NCBI GenBank assembly: GCA_036971715.1
Contig: JAVHJL010000003.1
Location: 1,116,001 to 1,180,000, forward strand
Direction: 5' to 3'
Source of the DNA: Arthrobotrys musiformis
Lineage: Eukaryota > Ascomycota > Orbiliomycetes > Orbiliales > Orbiliaceae
DNA: 64,000 bases
Shown: in pieces, positions 43,508-56,986 of the stretch
How positions within the stretch are numbered: the first letter of the stretch is position 1
Layout: every line of letters starts with the position of its first letter
Notes under the pieces: model-generated
Told to the model about the DNA's origin: nothing
Database searches by the model: none
Seen by the model: the letters and a program-made list of their open reading frames with translations, nothing else
Position numbers and translations under genes: made by a program

Positions 43508-46500
43508 TTTTGCGGTGTTCTTTCTGTGAGGGAGGGAGGATAGGTTTTGGTTGGTTGGGGTTTTAACGTTTGGGGGGTGAGTAGATGGTTGTTTGGCGGT
43601 TTCGACACTATGATATCTGATGTAGCCTTGGGAAGGAAGCTGAGGAGCGTGGGAATGATGGGAGGATCAATGTTCAGTTGATGTTGTCGACGTCGCGATG
43701 ATGGCCGATGATGATGATTGATGGAGTCGTGAGAGAGTGATGGAAGAAGAAGAAGCTGTGGCAAAGGCGCGCTTTCGCTGATTAATGTGGCTTGGTAAGA
43801 CAGAGGCTTGGCGGATGTTGCATTTCTGTTTTAGACACAACGCTTTTATTCCCCAGGCTATTTTGTCTCCAGTCTTGTCTGTAATGAGCCCCTCTGGCAG
43901 CCTCGAAATATCGTTATCAGTGAATCAAGACATCTATTCTATCTTATGAGACCAAAATTCTATTTCTCGATATCGCTTTACAAGACGGGCCGAGATCAAA
44001 AATTGGCTTTACAACCTGATAGTACAGTTAGGTTCTTCAAAACTCAAATACAGATCCTCACCCTGGGTTCAGTAAGGGGATGAAGTCATGGATCTCGCGA
44101 TAATGTACGTTTATGCAGTCTTTTTAACTTCCAGCACGCGGGGTTCATAAAATGGGGTTATTTGCTGTTGCTCGTTTGGTATACATATATTGTAGCTATA
44201 TGGTAACAATTAGTGTCCCCCTTGGCCCCTCTTCGAAACTAAGACTCTTCGGCGATTTGAAATCCTTGTCCCAGTAAGATTGAGTGTCTACGATAGTTAA
44301 TTATCATGAGCCGAGGTTTTCTCCTCGCTTGGTATATTATTTGATGTCTCTCCTTTTACTTTTTTTTTTCTCCTTTGCGGAGTTCGTATCGATCAAACCT
44401 TCCGGGGCGTTAATGCAGCGTCGTTTTTTTTAACCCCTGCAGACGTTGTAGAATCCAAAGGTTCCATGGTACGTATGAACGCTAGCAGCTTTGCAAACCA
44501 GGCTGAAGAGAGTATGGTACCTTAGGTCTCGAGAGCGAGCCTCGGTTTCTAGGATCCGAGGGGTGATCGACTGACTCAGAGATATCAACCATGTCTGCCC
44601 TGTTAGTAGTCTCGTTCCCAGACCCTGTTAGCAAATTGACCCACAGAAAATTTTATTTCCGAAGATGTGTAGACAGGCATTCCTTCAGATAGCTTGTCGA
44701 CAGGAGTGTATCTTGGTAGAGTCTAGCGAAAGGATACAAGTCTGGGCAGTGGTTGTCAATATACGCATTTGGTATACTGCCCTAGCGCATCAAGTCGGCC
44801 AACATGGTTTAGTAGCTATATATGACTACCACGCCGATTAAGATTGCAACATCACGCCGAAATTGAAGATCCTGGTAGCGTGGCCCTCTCAAATAGAAAT
44901 TAAATTAGGGCGGTAGCGCGATACTGGCAGCGGGAGTTGTCTCTGTCGCCTACAACCTTGACGGAATCTACCGCTTTAGGTCAGCATAACCCAACCGTTA
45001 ACGAAAATGTTGGGTTCAAAAGGTCGAAACTATCAGGCGTATGCGCAAACCGATATCTTTTGAAGCCGCGGGAGTTCTGATGGTGTGAGATTGTTATTTG
45101 TTTGGTTGTTCCTCTTCGGCACTGTTTCCGTATCCGATCTATACGATAGAAAGGGCGCGGGTTTTCCTCTTTTTCCGGGTCAATTATTGCCAATCGATTG
45201 TTGTTTCTTAGGTTTTGCGAAAAATCCAAAAGCCGTTATAGTAGAAGTCATCGATTGAACTGGCAGAGCCTTGTTCTGGCCCCTCATTCCGACAAGCAAG
45301 AAAGTGGAGACGGGGTTCCGCCCAGCCGCGTTTTGCGGCCCACCTCATACGCAAGATCTATGCACCCCTCGCCAATCGTGGTGTGATAACGAAGGAAGTT
45401 CGAGCTAGAGCTAGCTCCTGAACCATATGATATCAGTTTTGGCGATTGCCCCCAGACTAACGATTGTCGGCCAATAGGGCTGTCACCCGGATTAGTTCCA
45501 AAAGTCGACTGGTTGGAGCAAAGTCAGAAACCCGCGTCGCCGGCCGGAGAGACATATCCAAGAAAAACCTGGCGAATAAACCCCCTTCCCTCCCCTGGCG
45601 AATGTGTCGGGAAGAGGCATGCTTTAAACAAGAAGTTTCACCGAAACACTTTGCGGCAGAGGAGTGAACACAAAGGAAAATATCATGATCCATGCTCAGC
45701 AAATTTCCAAAACGGCTCGGATTTCGATAACCATCCCGCGTGGGGCTTTAAAAGAAGAGCTGCCGAAACAGAAAACGGCCGTGGTTCTGGATGCAACACA
45801 TGGTCGGGCTGTTGGCTTTTCCTGTGGCTGCCACGCAGGGATAGGGAGAATTGGTTCCCTGGATTTCGATCTTTTCGATTCTCGATAGATGGGCCATATC
45901 AAGCGCACAGCGTGTATCGCTCTTGGTTGTTCTTTGGTTCCTCTTTTTTATTCCCCTGTCCACCTGCGAGGGGTGAAGCTAGCCAACAGCGATCCAGTGC
46001 CTGGCCTGGTGGCTGTCTAAGGTTTTGGGCTAACATGTAGAAGGTTCAGCTCGAGTGCTCCCTTGCTTCGTGTCGCACAACAGTGGATGGAAGGGAATCG
46101 AAAGCAGCACACCCTCCTTGATACGGTTCCGTCGAGTCTCCCGCCGCTTCTTTCCCCTTTGACAGCTTAGAGAATAGGGATGAGATGAAAGATGTTCAAT
46201 AAGGGGATTCTAAACGCCCACCGCTTTCACAATTGAAATAAATGGTACCCATATGATAGACAAGTAATTAACGTGGGAGTTGAAACCATTCGAAATTGAA
46301 GTTGGTGGTTCACGACAGCTCAAAATTGCAACATGTGCCGTCCCATCTCCTCCCGATGCAGAAGTGTTGTTATGTTTAAAAGGTGAAGACTGCACTAGCC
46401 GCTTCTCATGCGCATGCATGGCAATTGCAACTGAATCGTGCGAAACCTACTTGCGATTGATCGAGGCTACGTACAGGCTGGAATTTCTTGAGCCCGTGTG

Positions 46501-48497
46501 TGCCGCCACCTGTTTCTTTTACGTCCGGGGAGAGGATCGATAATATCGCGGTTCGACAACTATAATATAATAAATCGGCGGCCTATGACCCGCATATGCC
46601 AATGAGAAGACAGCTAGCTTAGTTGCAATGAAAAATAGGTAGACAAGGGTATTAGGAGCCCAGAATTTTATTATTTTATTGGTTTTCTTTCGCTGATTTG
46701 TCTTCGTCCTACCTGCCGTGAATTCGTCGCTTTGTGGACGGTATCACAACATTGATATTGAAGCCCCCTCCACTTTCCTCTGTCCTTTATTCCTTGACGA
46801 ATCTCAAATCTTCTAAGGAGAGCGAAAGAGCTTATTTCCATGGCCTACGAAGAAAAGTACTAGACCGAGGGCTAGCCATTATGTTCAAGGGTATTTTTTT
46901 TTTCTGGTGCTTTTTTTTCTGAGGTGGTAGAAATGCCAACAGTTGAGTTTGGCTGTCTCATGCACCCCTTCCCTCGGTTCTTTTGGCTTTGAAGTTAGGG
47001 CGAAGGAAGGAGTAGAAAAAAAAGGCACACCAGGACTGACGCTACCTCCTCTCCTCCCAATGGGTTGAGTGCAGCCCACGACATGTGTGTGTGGTTTACT
47101 GCCCATCTTGCGAAGGAAATACGCCCAGAAGGGCATAATATATCCTGTCCGTATGCCTGAGTAAGTCACATCCAACAGGGTGGTCGCCCGCTGTGTCAAT
47201 ACATCCTCTCGCCGAGATCTATGATCCTTGAATGTGATTTTCACCGAGTTCCTTGACTGTCTTGTATTTTTTATTTTTATTTTTTTCTCTTTCCCTGGCA
47301 CACTTGTGCGATCCCACTTTGCCGCACACTCGTGGTACATAATACGGAGATGATTCCCACAAGGTTGTAGAGGGAAAGGAACTCCGGAAATGCACTGATA
47401 TGATCACGGCGAAAAGGTAGAGTTGATCACAATTTTTTTCTCTGTTTTACCTTCTCTGGTTCCTAGGATCCTTCTTTTACCCTTCTGGAGATCGTTTACT
47501 TACCATTCTATCTCCTCCTTTTTCTTTCTCTCTCCTTTCCGTTGATATCGATTTTTGTTTTTAAGAAGGAAGACGAAGTTTCTTTCCAGTCTTCCTTTCA
47601 GCAGCTCTCATCGATATACCTTGTACCAATATATTTGATCAGCTGAGTACTGTTAAAGGGCGACCCAATAGACAGACAAAGAAGATAGACAAACCATTAT
47701 CGAATTTCAAGAGGAGCAGAAAGTAAACCCTGGTTGGGCAAACCGGAAACAATTCTTCCAGTTCGATATCGACCTTTTTGAGGAAGTCTTTTAATTTTTG
47801 TTTGAAGCACTTTGTATTCTTCCGCCCCGCAAGAGCTACCCGCAGGCTACCCGGGATATAAGACACAGCCCGCAGCCTGCGTCTCTCGCTTGCATCTGCA
47901 CATATCTTTCGCTTGGGACGTTTGGTTTTTCTTTCTTTTGCTGGCCTCTCCTGCGTCTCGGAGTGGATCGAGTTTGCATACCTGGGCAGATCTAGATCAG
48001 CTTTTGTTTGGAGAAATAGATCCCAAGCAGGCGGATTTGGGGGGAGGGGCTCCGATTTTAAGTTTCCGACTTTACTACTGGATGCTGGTATATCCGGATA
48101 ATCGAGATCATAAAAATTAAGAAGGGGAAGGGGAATTATCTGTTTTTTGGGATTTTAAGAGGGAGGTTATTTGTGGTTACTCTGAAAGTTGAGTATAACT
48201 GCACACTCCCAGTCGACACATCGCCACCAACACTCTACGATATCGTCAGCCAGCCAGCGTGCTCACCAAATATTCTTACCCACAAAACCATCGCCCGTCT
48301 GGCCTTCTTTTAAAAAAGAACCACCACCATCATCACCTTCAATTTCATCCTCAATCCATCACACCCCTCCACCATCTTCACCTTCCATTGGTAGATACAA
48401 CGGGCCAACACACATATATAGTTCCAAGCAGGATACCGTTTTCTACATCCTCTCTTGTTTTCTCTGGTATATATAGGCTCTCCGTTGGAAGGGAGAG
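43508..48497. other. 5-kb stretch without a supportable gene
   Basis: No conserved protein fragment or spliceable set of exons was found. Overlapping frames at 45464-46040 (the longest 175 codons) and 46280-46543 have unusual composition and no family resemblance. Pyrimidine-rich DNA at 47440-47600 and (CCA/TCA)-rich DNA at 48290-48400 lie just upstream of the seven-TM gene and are probably its promoter and leader. Confidence 0.5.
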
Positions 48498-50173
48498 ATG
48501 GTCGCAATGGACCTCCGTGGAGGTGCCGAACTCGAGGGCGAGTTCAACCCTCCACTCTACCTCGCCCCTCATGCTTCCTCGGTTTTCTCTGCTGTGTTGG
48601 TAGGTTGATATATCTTGCGGCTCTGCGGTTGTTCATTAGTCCTTTTTAGCTTCTGGGAGCTAACGGCATACTAGCCACTCTTCGGTGTCTCGGTTCTGGC
48701 TTTCTGCTTTGGTATGTATCATGCCGTTGGTTGACCCTCGTTGTCGTATCGTTTTGCGCTAATGTTGGTACCCTAGGTCGTCGTACCTATAACATGCCAA
48801 AGTTTTCTGAGGTCCCCCTCGCTCGCTGGTGTAAGTCTTAAGTATTTGGTTCGAATCTGTAGGATATTGTCTAATTGGGGTAGTGGTTCTTGGTGTCTAT
48901 CTCGACTCATGGCTCTTCGCTTTCTCGTCTACTGTTCTCAATGTCGCCTTTGGTCTTCGAAGCTCTATTACGGCCTGTAATGCTGGTATTCTCCTCTGCT
49001 TGATCTGTTACTTGACCACCAAGGTTCGTGGACCTCTTTCCCTCTTCTAATAGGGTGTATTGATGGACAGTGGTAGCTGACATTCTGAATGCGTGGTAGA
49101 TCATTATCTACTTCTTCCTTGTAGAGAAAGTCGTATGTATCTCCATTCTTTGCCAACGTGAAATATTTCAGGGATACTAATAGGGTTTACGATTAGTACA
49201 TCATCAGATCGAAGCACAAGGGTCCTCGCAGAAGGGACAGACTTTACCTATTCAACACTCTTGGCATGCTCCTCCCGTACTTCATCGTCATCATCTTGAC
49301 TTTCATCTTGTGAGCATAATCTAATTTCCCACTTCTAAAACGGTGGTTATCTAATATGCCTTTTGAACAGCCGTATCTCCGAACTTCATAGTGATGGAGA
49401 ATGCTACATCGGGTTGCGACTTGTCGCTAACATTCCTCTCTTGGTCTTCGACGTCGTCATCAATGTCTATCTTACCTCGCTCTTCCTGGTCCCACTCTTT
49501 GGTATGGATGCGCCTATGTCTTGTATTGTATGCTTTGGTTTCTAACGAGTAACAGGTGTCTGTTCCTTCGACCAAGCTTCTCAAAAGGTCCGAAATATGG
49601 CGAAGCGTACTTTCTGGGGTTCGATTGCGACTTTGATTTCTACCGTTGCGAATTTGGCCACTCTCGTTGTTCTTCGTGGTCACGAGCCCGGGTGGATTTG
49701 CTTCGCCTGCTGCAATGCTGATGGTGAGACCCGATCCTTTTATTTTTTTTATTGGATGACTTTCTAACAGTATCTTTGTAGTTGTCTTCTCCGCTGTCGT
49801 TCTCCACTGGGTTACAACCACCGATTATGACAATGCCCCAGAACATTCGGAAGAAGGTGTCTGCTTTAGTTGCGTCGAACTCCAGAACGAACTCAACAAT
49901 GAACTAAAGAAACAGGGGATCAACCCTCGAAATCGTTGCAAGAGCTATCAAGGCCCAGGCCGCCAAGGTGGTGAAGTTATCACTGAGATTACATCGAAGC
50001 CACACAACGATAGCTATATCGTTGAAGGCATTACCGTAAGTGTCGCACATCATACCGAAGTTGAAGACGGGTATTCGACGTCAAGGGATTCAAGGGAGAA
50101 TAGTGAAGCCTGTTGTTCATCGTCGGATGCAGGATCGGTCCATGCCATTAGGCCGAATAAGGAACAGGTTTAG
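48498..50173 (+). CDS. Orphan fungal seven-transmembrane protein (GPCR-like), 389 aa
   Basis: Nine exons: 48498-48599, 48675-48711, 48777-48830, 48884-49023, 49100-49132, 49197-49309, 49371-49501, 49556-49723 and 49782-50173. All phases close to 389 aa. Seven hydrophobic segments are visible: SVFSAVLPLFGVSVLAFCF, the VLGVYLDSWLFAF region, AGILLCLICYLTT with IIYFFLVEKV, GMLLPYFIVIILTFIF, ANIPLLVFDVVINVYLTSLF, ATLISTVANLATLVVL, and FACCNADVVFSAVVLHWVT. It carries the stretch IIRSKHKGPRRRDRLYLFNT after segment 3. The layout matches a broadly fungal family of uncharacterised membrane proteins with an EPGWICxxCCNAD motif. About 120 cytosolic C-terminal residues are Ser- and acid-rich. A receptor role is inferred from topology only. 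Confidence 0.85.
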
Positions 50174-52973
50174 AGACCTTTTACTCTTTATTCGTTCTTG
50201 ATATTCTTTTTTAATTTTTCCCTGTTCTTTCTTTTAATTCGGTGACTACTATGGGCGTTTCTGTGGTTTTTTTTGTTTCCTTCTTTTTACTATGCGATCG
50301 CTTTTGGTTTTACTGGAGGTTTATACGGAAGGACCTTATTATATTCGAAACAAAAGAAAAACGGGAGGGACTTTCTGTTTTTAACTGTCTTTATTGTTTT
50401 TTTCCACTTTACGATGATGCTTCCGCTAGCTTTAAGATACCAGCACCGTTTTCGTTTCGTTTCGTTTTTCATTTTGCCCTGAGCTCCCCTCGCACAACCG
50501 TTCCTGGCCTGAATTCAAGGACGTATGCATTTCACTGTTTGTGGTGCCGCTCGTGTAGTATACCTACCAAACCATATTTGTTCCTTTCAAAACAGGGCGC
50601 GCGAAAGTAGCCAAAAATACATCCCACATGGAAGGGGAATAGAGAGGGCAGAAGAGGAAGATATAAGTGACCGATTGGGACGGAAGTTATGCATACATTG
50701 TGCATATATGAATGGGGACAGTTCTAGAATCATGAACGGGGTATGGTCTGGTTGAATGTGGGAGGTTTCTAGAATTCTAAGAGGGGAGAAAGGGAAGAAA
50801 AGAGGAAGGGAACACCTCCTGGCTTGCGAATAGAACGTTCGAGGTTTTTTTTTCTCTTTTGGTGAAGCATTGTTCGCATGCTGAAATGTATGGACGGACA
50901 GGTGATATTAGCATTTCTGGGCCGGGAACGTGTCCGGGGTATATGTAGTTTATGTCGAGTCGGACCATGTCAGTCATGTCAACGTGATGGTATGTAAGGG
51001 GAATTCTTGGGGAGGGTTTGAGACAGGGGACTAGGCTGGATTTGAACGTGATGGAAGGTGGAAGTGAGGTTTCCGTTCTGGTTAAGCTTTTTGCAGGCGA
51101 GCAATCCTCGGGTTCAGCACACCCACACAGAAATCATCTTGCACTCACTCACTCTCTCCTTCTTCTTCTCTTCTCTGGTGGTGCTATCGCTATCTTGTTA
51201 GCTCTTTCGAAGGAGAGAGATCTAGAGAGAGGTGTGTGTGTCTGTGTGTATGATGGTGTTTATAGACGCGGTGAAGCGACAAATAAGCGCCAGGCATGGC
51301 AACTCGAGGGGCTGGGGCAGTAACTGGTAAACAGAAAAACCCCACGGCAGAACAGGTGGAAGGTGCATGTCTTGGCATGCGTTGTGTGTGTTTGGAAAAA
51401 GATAAACAAGAAACGCAAACGCTGGTTCCATCTCTCCACCTCCGCCTGACAACAGCATCCAAGCCCGAACGTAACTTGCCCCATCGCTCGCGCTTCTGCA
51501 CGACCCCGTTTGGACATTCCTCGACTTCATCATCTTCTTCTCGCCGTCAATCCAAGATCTGGGACGGTGTGTTAACGACCAAAGAGAGGGCTTCATCGCG
51601 TGGAATTATCCGCCGGCTTCTCCCCGTTCTGACTGTTACGAATTTTATTTTATTTTTTATTTTTTCTATTATTTACTACTTGGGACAGATAAACAATTGA
51701 AACGTCATTCCACGCCCGAACACCAAAATTTGCGAGCTCTAGATTCCACGCTCTCCGAAGGGTTCCTTTCTCCCCACGTAATCTTAGCGTCAGGACTTCC
51801 TCTCGGGAAGCATTCACGTTTCGTCGCCTTTTTTTTCTTCTTTTTTTACGGTGCCCGTTTTGGACTGGAGAATTCGAGTCGGTGATAATCTCAATCTCGC
51901 AAAGCTTCCTCTAGTGTCAACTGTATTGTGTGTGTTGCTACGGGACGCTACTACCACCGAAAAGCCAGGACTCGAACTCGGGCTAGTTAGCATAGCAGCA
52001 AATTTCAGACGAAGGACTAAAAACCAAAAAGTCACCACGAACACCACGCTTTTCGCAGCCACGGCCGAACTTGGCGGACTTGTTATAAATTTCTATCCAT
52101 TCCAGACCGGGCCCCAGGAATCGGTTCGACCGTTTATTGAGGATTTGAATTTATATTCCGGCACCGTTTAAAATTAAAAATTGAATTCAAACCGAAATCT
52201 CCAAAAACAAAAAACAAAAAAGAAAGCCCAAACAGTTGAATTGAATTGCAATTGCAATTGCAATTGCATGCATTACTAACTCACTAAAAGAAAAAGTCCC
52301 GTCGATTGCAAGCTTAAAATTGTAATTTGATTCGATCGAGAAACGGACGACGGGACTCAGTTACCACGCACGCTACTTAAAAGCGCTCGAATCCGGCGGT
52401 TGCTCGACACAACATCATCTCCAGTCCAGTTGCCCTGTTGATTGACTGCAATTCCTGTTGCTGCTTCTGTTTATCAACGATTATTATTGTTGCCATAATT
52501 CTTCTATTCTCATTCAGTCCAATCTGCCATCCAATTCTCGTCCTCTTCCATCCTCATCCTCATCACCATCACCATCACCTCACCTCCATCACCCGCTCCA
52601 TCATCACCATCAACCAACCTCCAACTTAAACCTCATCTCGATTCAACCAACACCATCACCGTCGCCACGGCCACAGCCACTGCTGCTAGTCCAACCGCCG
52701 TTGCCTTCTTGGCCTGTGTCTTCCCTGGCAACTCGCCGTTTCTAGAGACTCCAAATTCTATCCTCTCTTCTTCCTCTTCATCTACCTTCTAAAACACCGG
52801 CATCTCATTGACTGTAAGTTGATTCAACCATCCATTCCCAAGCTTCAATTTCGATGCCTGGTTGTTGGTCCACGACCCACAATTTGTTGTGCATTGATCA
52901 TTAATATGACGATTAAAATTGGCTAACGATATTGCCCCGTCTCAAGTCGGTCGAGCAACGCTCAACCAAAGCC
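50174..52973. other. Intergenic, 7TM 3' region and long RFX1 leader/promoter
   Basis: 2.8 kb without a supportable gene. A GCAATTGCAATTGCAATTGC tract stands at about 52246-52265. A pyrimidine-rich (CATCACCATCACC) stretch at 52500-52640 likely belongs to the RFX1 5' UTR. GTAAGT at about 52814 could be the donor of a 5' UTR intron. Confidence 0.5.
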
Positions 52974-55535
52974 ATGAAGCCTAACCACAACATAACGTTC
53001 CATCAAACGTTAACAACGAACAGCATGTCGGCTGGTAAGCAAACCACAAAGCCTCATTCCTGACATTGTCTTTCGACCCTGCGAGAATACGCTGCTGACA
53101 TGCCTGCCTGCCTTTCCTCCAGGTCTCGCCAAGCCGAGTTTATCCCAGGTTGCACCGCAACCTCCCACCTTCAATCCTAAGAAGAGAGCTCGTGCAGAGA
53201 GTGCGAACCAGAATATGCAACCTCATGTGCAGATGGTCTTCGGTCATGGCATGTCTCAAAGCCCAGAGTACGACCAGTACCGTCCCTCTCCGATGCCGAT
53301 GCAGCATCCGATGCCACAGCATCATGTCATTCCTGTTCCCACACCGATGCATTTCTCGACCATAGCGCCACATCCAGCGGACATGGCCAGCTTCGGGAAG
53401 AGAGTTCAAGACGGTGGGTCCAGCTTTGCCGCCTTCCAGGCTACCGGTGGGCGATCTAGATCGGTCTCCCAAGCATCACCGGAGCTGCAGATGTCGCCGA
53501 GTCTGGACTTCGACGGATATGGAGAAATGCTATCGCAACCTATTGGCTCCAAGCGCCAGAAGCAGGTTGATGAGCATGAAGACGCCCTTCGACTCTTGTC
53601 TCTGGAAGTACGAGACGTCATTCTCAGCGAGCTTGCTCAAAAGGTCCGATTGGCGGATGGTACTTCGAGAGCCGAGAGAGAACGCCAAGGCTTTGGCATG
53701 GGTTGGTACGTGATAACTCTCCCTAGAGGTGTCGCATCCGTTCTTGAAGGGTTGCTTCTAACACGAATTACCATATAGGCTCCACAAGTACTGCAAGAGG
53801 ACCAACGAAGAGACTGCTGCTATCCCTCGTAACCGTGTCTATACCCACTATGTCACGGCGTGTGGCGATGCACGTATCAAATGCCTTAACCCTGCATCGT
53901 TTGGCAAGCTCGTCCGTATTGTGTTCCCAGATATCAAGACACGACGACTGGGTATCAGGGGCCATTCCAAGTATCACTATTGCGGAATCACCTTGATTTC
54001 CGGCAAGGAGAAGTTGGACGAGGACTTGAAGAACTCGGTTGCTGGCGAGGCCAAGGTCCCTATCGTTCCCAGCAATAATCTTGCTCAAGACGCTTCGCAT
54101 GAGACCGAAGGTGGCGAGTGGACGGCTCTGTAAGTTTCTACCCGCTTTTTTTTTTTCTTTCGGTTATTAGCTATGGAGGTCGTACTAACTTCCATTCCTT
54201 ATAGTCTTCAAGACTCGGACCCTGCTGGCCCAATTCCCAAAGACGACGACAAGGTTGGTAGAGCCACCTCCGTCGAGACTTTGCAACCATTGGACAACGT
54301 CGATGAGGAGCCCGAAACCGAGTCGGCCGATGACCTTGTCAACAAGATGGCCGCTTTCCTCTCGCCCTCTGATGAGGAGCGACCTTTTGGAATCAGTGTT
54401 CCAGACATCACCCTTTATATGCCGGCCGGGACCGACATGGATAACGCAAGAACCCTTGAGGCAACATACAGAACACATGCTCTCGCCCTATTTGAGGCTT
54501 TCAAGACGATGCATATCAAGATGTTCTATAACCTCTACACGCAATTCCAGGGAAGCTTCACGGCACCAGTCCTTAAGCTACTCACGGATCCCTCCATGGT
54601 CAACTGGGTCGAAGATACCGACTGGGAGATCTACAAGGTATGCTGCCCCCTGTGAGCATATTTCTGTGGCAATATCTAACCAATCGTACTAGGAACTCCT
54701 TGGCCTTGTCAACAACTGCGTTAAAACCGCTATCCCACCGAAAATCTTCGAGCAGTTCAAGAAGTTGGTCAACAACCTTGACGAATCTGTTCGCAAGTCG
54801 CTGCAACCGCTCCCCGACCACGTGGTCGAAGCTAGACTCCGACCTGTTTCTGCATTCTGCCGCCTTGTTGACCAGGCTCTTCGAACAAACATGACCTGCC
54901 ACGCTGCTGCCAGTATTCTTAACAACGATGCCGATGTTAAGACTATGGAGTCTGACTGGGTCAACATGGTTGAAGCTGAAAGGATTGTTCGACGTGAATT
55001 GCCTTGCAGAAGCGCGCTCGCCATCCAACTTCTTCGTACTGAAATCGTCAGCCTCGTCCGTGGGAAGGAACCTAATTCCATGCCTACCTCACAGGACGGT
55101 CCAGACGAGAACGGAATTTTTGACCATTGGGTCCGATGGCTCGACCGCCTGCCATCCCGATTCCCCGAAGTATCGGCCCGCAGCATCCTCATGGGAACAT
55201 CTGCTGTTGCCAGTGCGGCTATTCGTGATATTACACTTAGTGGTGGCGAGGGATTTGGTGGATGGTGGGTTTTGGTCACATTTGTCGAAGAATATCTTCG
55301 TTGGAACGCTGAGCGCGGTGGTTTCCTCCGCCGAACCGCCCTAGGCCCTCACCAGGGTGCTTCTACCTCCGACGTTATTACTGTCCAAGAGAGAGGTTTC
55401 TACCAAGGCACCCACAACGACGGAACGGACGACAGTGGAATTTCTATCCGCGACGATTCTTATGATAGCATCATACTCCAGGATAAACATTCTTCGATCC
55501 TCGTAGATATGCATCATCTCCCTGCCGTCATTTAA
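52974..55535 (+). CDS. RFX1: RFX-family transcription factor (RFX1/Crt1 type), 756 aa
   Basis: Five exons: 52974-53034, 53123-53705, 53779-54129, 54205-54637 and 54693-55535. The N-terminus has a nuclear-signal-like PKKRARAE (about 37-44) and a Met/Pro/His/Gln-rich low-complexity region. The winged-helix RFX DNA-binding domain spans about 205-285, with GFGMGWLHKYCKRTN, RNRVYTHYVTACG, LNPASFGKLVRIVFPDIKTR and RRLGIRGHSKYHYCGI. The rest is the helical RFX extension and dimerisation region (for example FEAFKTMHIKMFYNLYTQFQ). RFX proteins bind X-box sites. Fungal members repress ribonucleotide reductase and other DNA-damage-response genes and affect cell division and development. Exons 2/3 split the Trp of the DNA-binding domain. 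Confidence 0.95.
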
Positions 55536-56953
55536 TCATGCTTCGACCTCTTCCGACACTCACCATCCTGATACCAAGTACCCTGTGTCGCATCTTCCTT
55601 TTACCCTACCCACCTCTTTACCTCAGCTTCTACGGCCCGCTATGTTTCTTTGATGATGTGTTTCTTATTAAAAGGGCTTTGTGCATTTGTCTTGCAAAGA
55701 CAGGAGGGGTTTTATTCATTTTTGCTTAGCGGGAGTTTTTTTTACCGGCGTCTCACTGGTTTTGGATCATAAAGATCTTTTTATCCTGTATTTTCTATTA
55801 CCACCCTCCCACAGGGCCACTAATTACTTCCACACCCTTCTACAACCCTCACACCACCACCACCACCACCACCACCACCACCACCACCTCCTCCTCCTCC
55901 ATCTCTTGCTTTCTACGATGTTACCTTGATGGGTTGGATACTGTCTCCTTTGGCACCTTGTGGGAACTATTGAATGGTGTTATAATTGCAAATGTCTTTG
56001 AACCGTCGTCAAGATGAGATGAGATACCACTTTTGCGATGCTTGTTTCGCCTTGTACAAACTTTATAGTGTTCTTTTTTTTTTCTTCCTTCTCTTTTTCC
56101 TGCTTTTGTTTTCCTTTTTGTTAATTGTTTTTCTTTTGTTTCTTTTCTTTCGAAGATGATATATGGATTTTACGAATCTGCAGCTTCGATCCATCCATCT
56201 TCACACTCTGAGACGGAGGGTGATTTTCGATGTCTTTTTTTTTCTACTTGTGGGTACAAGGTGAAATAAAAGTCTACTTTTCTCCAAGATCCATGTGCCT
56301 TTTCTTCTTCCCTTCTCCTCCTTCTCCCCGAACTGTAGATACTTCTCACACTTCGTATTCGGCGAAATGAACATAGGACAATAATAAATGCTTACTTCTT
56401 TAACATTTTATGTTTGTATCGTCGGATCACTCTTTGTGCGGTCCGGGTACGAGACCGGATCTATATGATAATACCCCGGACTAATAAGATCCCCCCAAGG
56501 TTTGGCTATAGCTAGTTCCATGCAGGACATATGGAGGGGAGGGGACTTGATCGAAAGAGGCAGGTTGGGGCGGCACAAACTGACGACATGCGACTGCAAG
56601 ATGTACCCCTCAGCACTAGCTATTAGAGAGGGTCGTGCCTTGGAAAGCCGACAGCCCTCTTTTTGTTTTTTGTACCCCACATGTACAGACATACATGCAA
56701 TAGCGTCAGACGTTCTCACCGTCACTTTCTTTCCTTTTTCTTGGGATATGTTGGTAATGGTGGGGGGGTTTATAGTGGGAATTACCTCGTCGGCGCGCGG
56801 AGTTCTTCAGGTTACCTTGATTTTGGGTGTGTGGGTTCTTTTGATGCATGTTCCTGCGCCTGGATGGGGCCCGGGCTTGTATGGCAGGTATACATGTATA
56901 CCAGCTGGAATTTTCAGATTTTTAGATTTTTCTTCTTCTGATTTTTTGTAGGG

Positions 56954-56986
<33 letters not shown>

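Noticed and set aside
45464..46040. Overlapping plus-strand frames, longest 175 codons
   Set aside because: Composition is atypical, several frames overlap, no start context or family resemblance is visible, and no splice extension makes sense.
48650..48674. Acceptor at 48649 for exon 2 of the seven-TM gene
   Set aside because: It forces a stop soon after the next junction. The acceptor at 48674, with a GCTAAC branch point before it, closes all phases.
51960..52050. tRNA-like B box (GTTCGAGTCC on the minus strand)
   Set aside because: The flanking T stem does not pair, and no D or anticodon arm can be drawn at the right distance.
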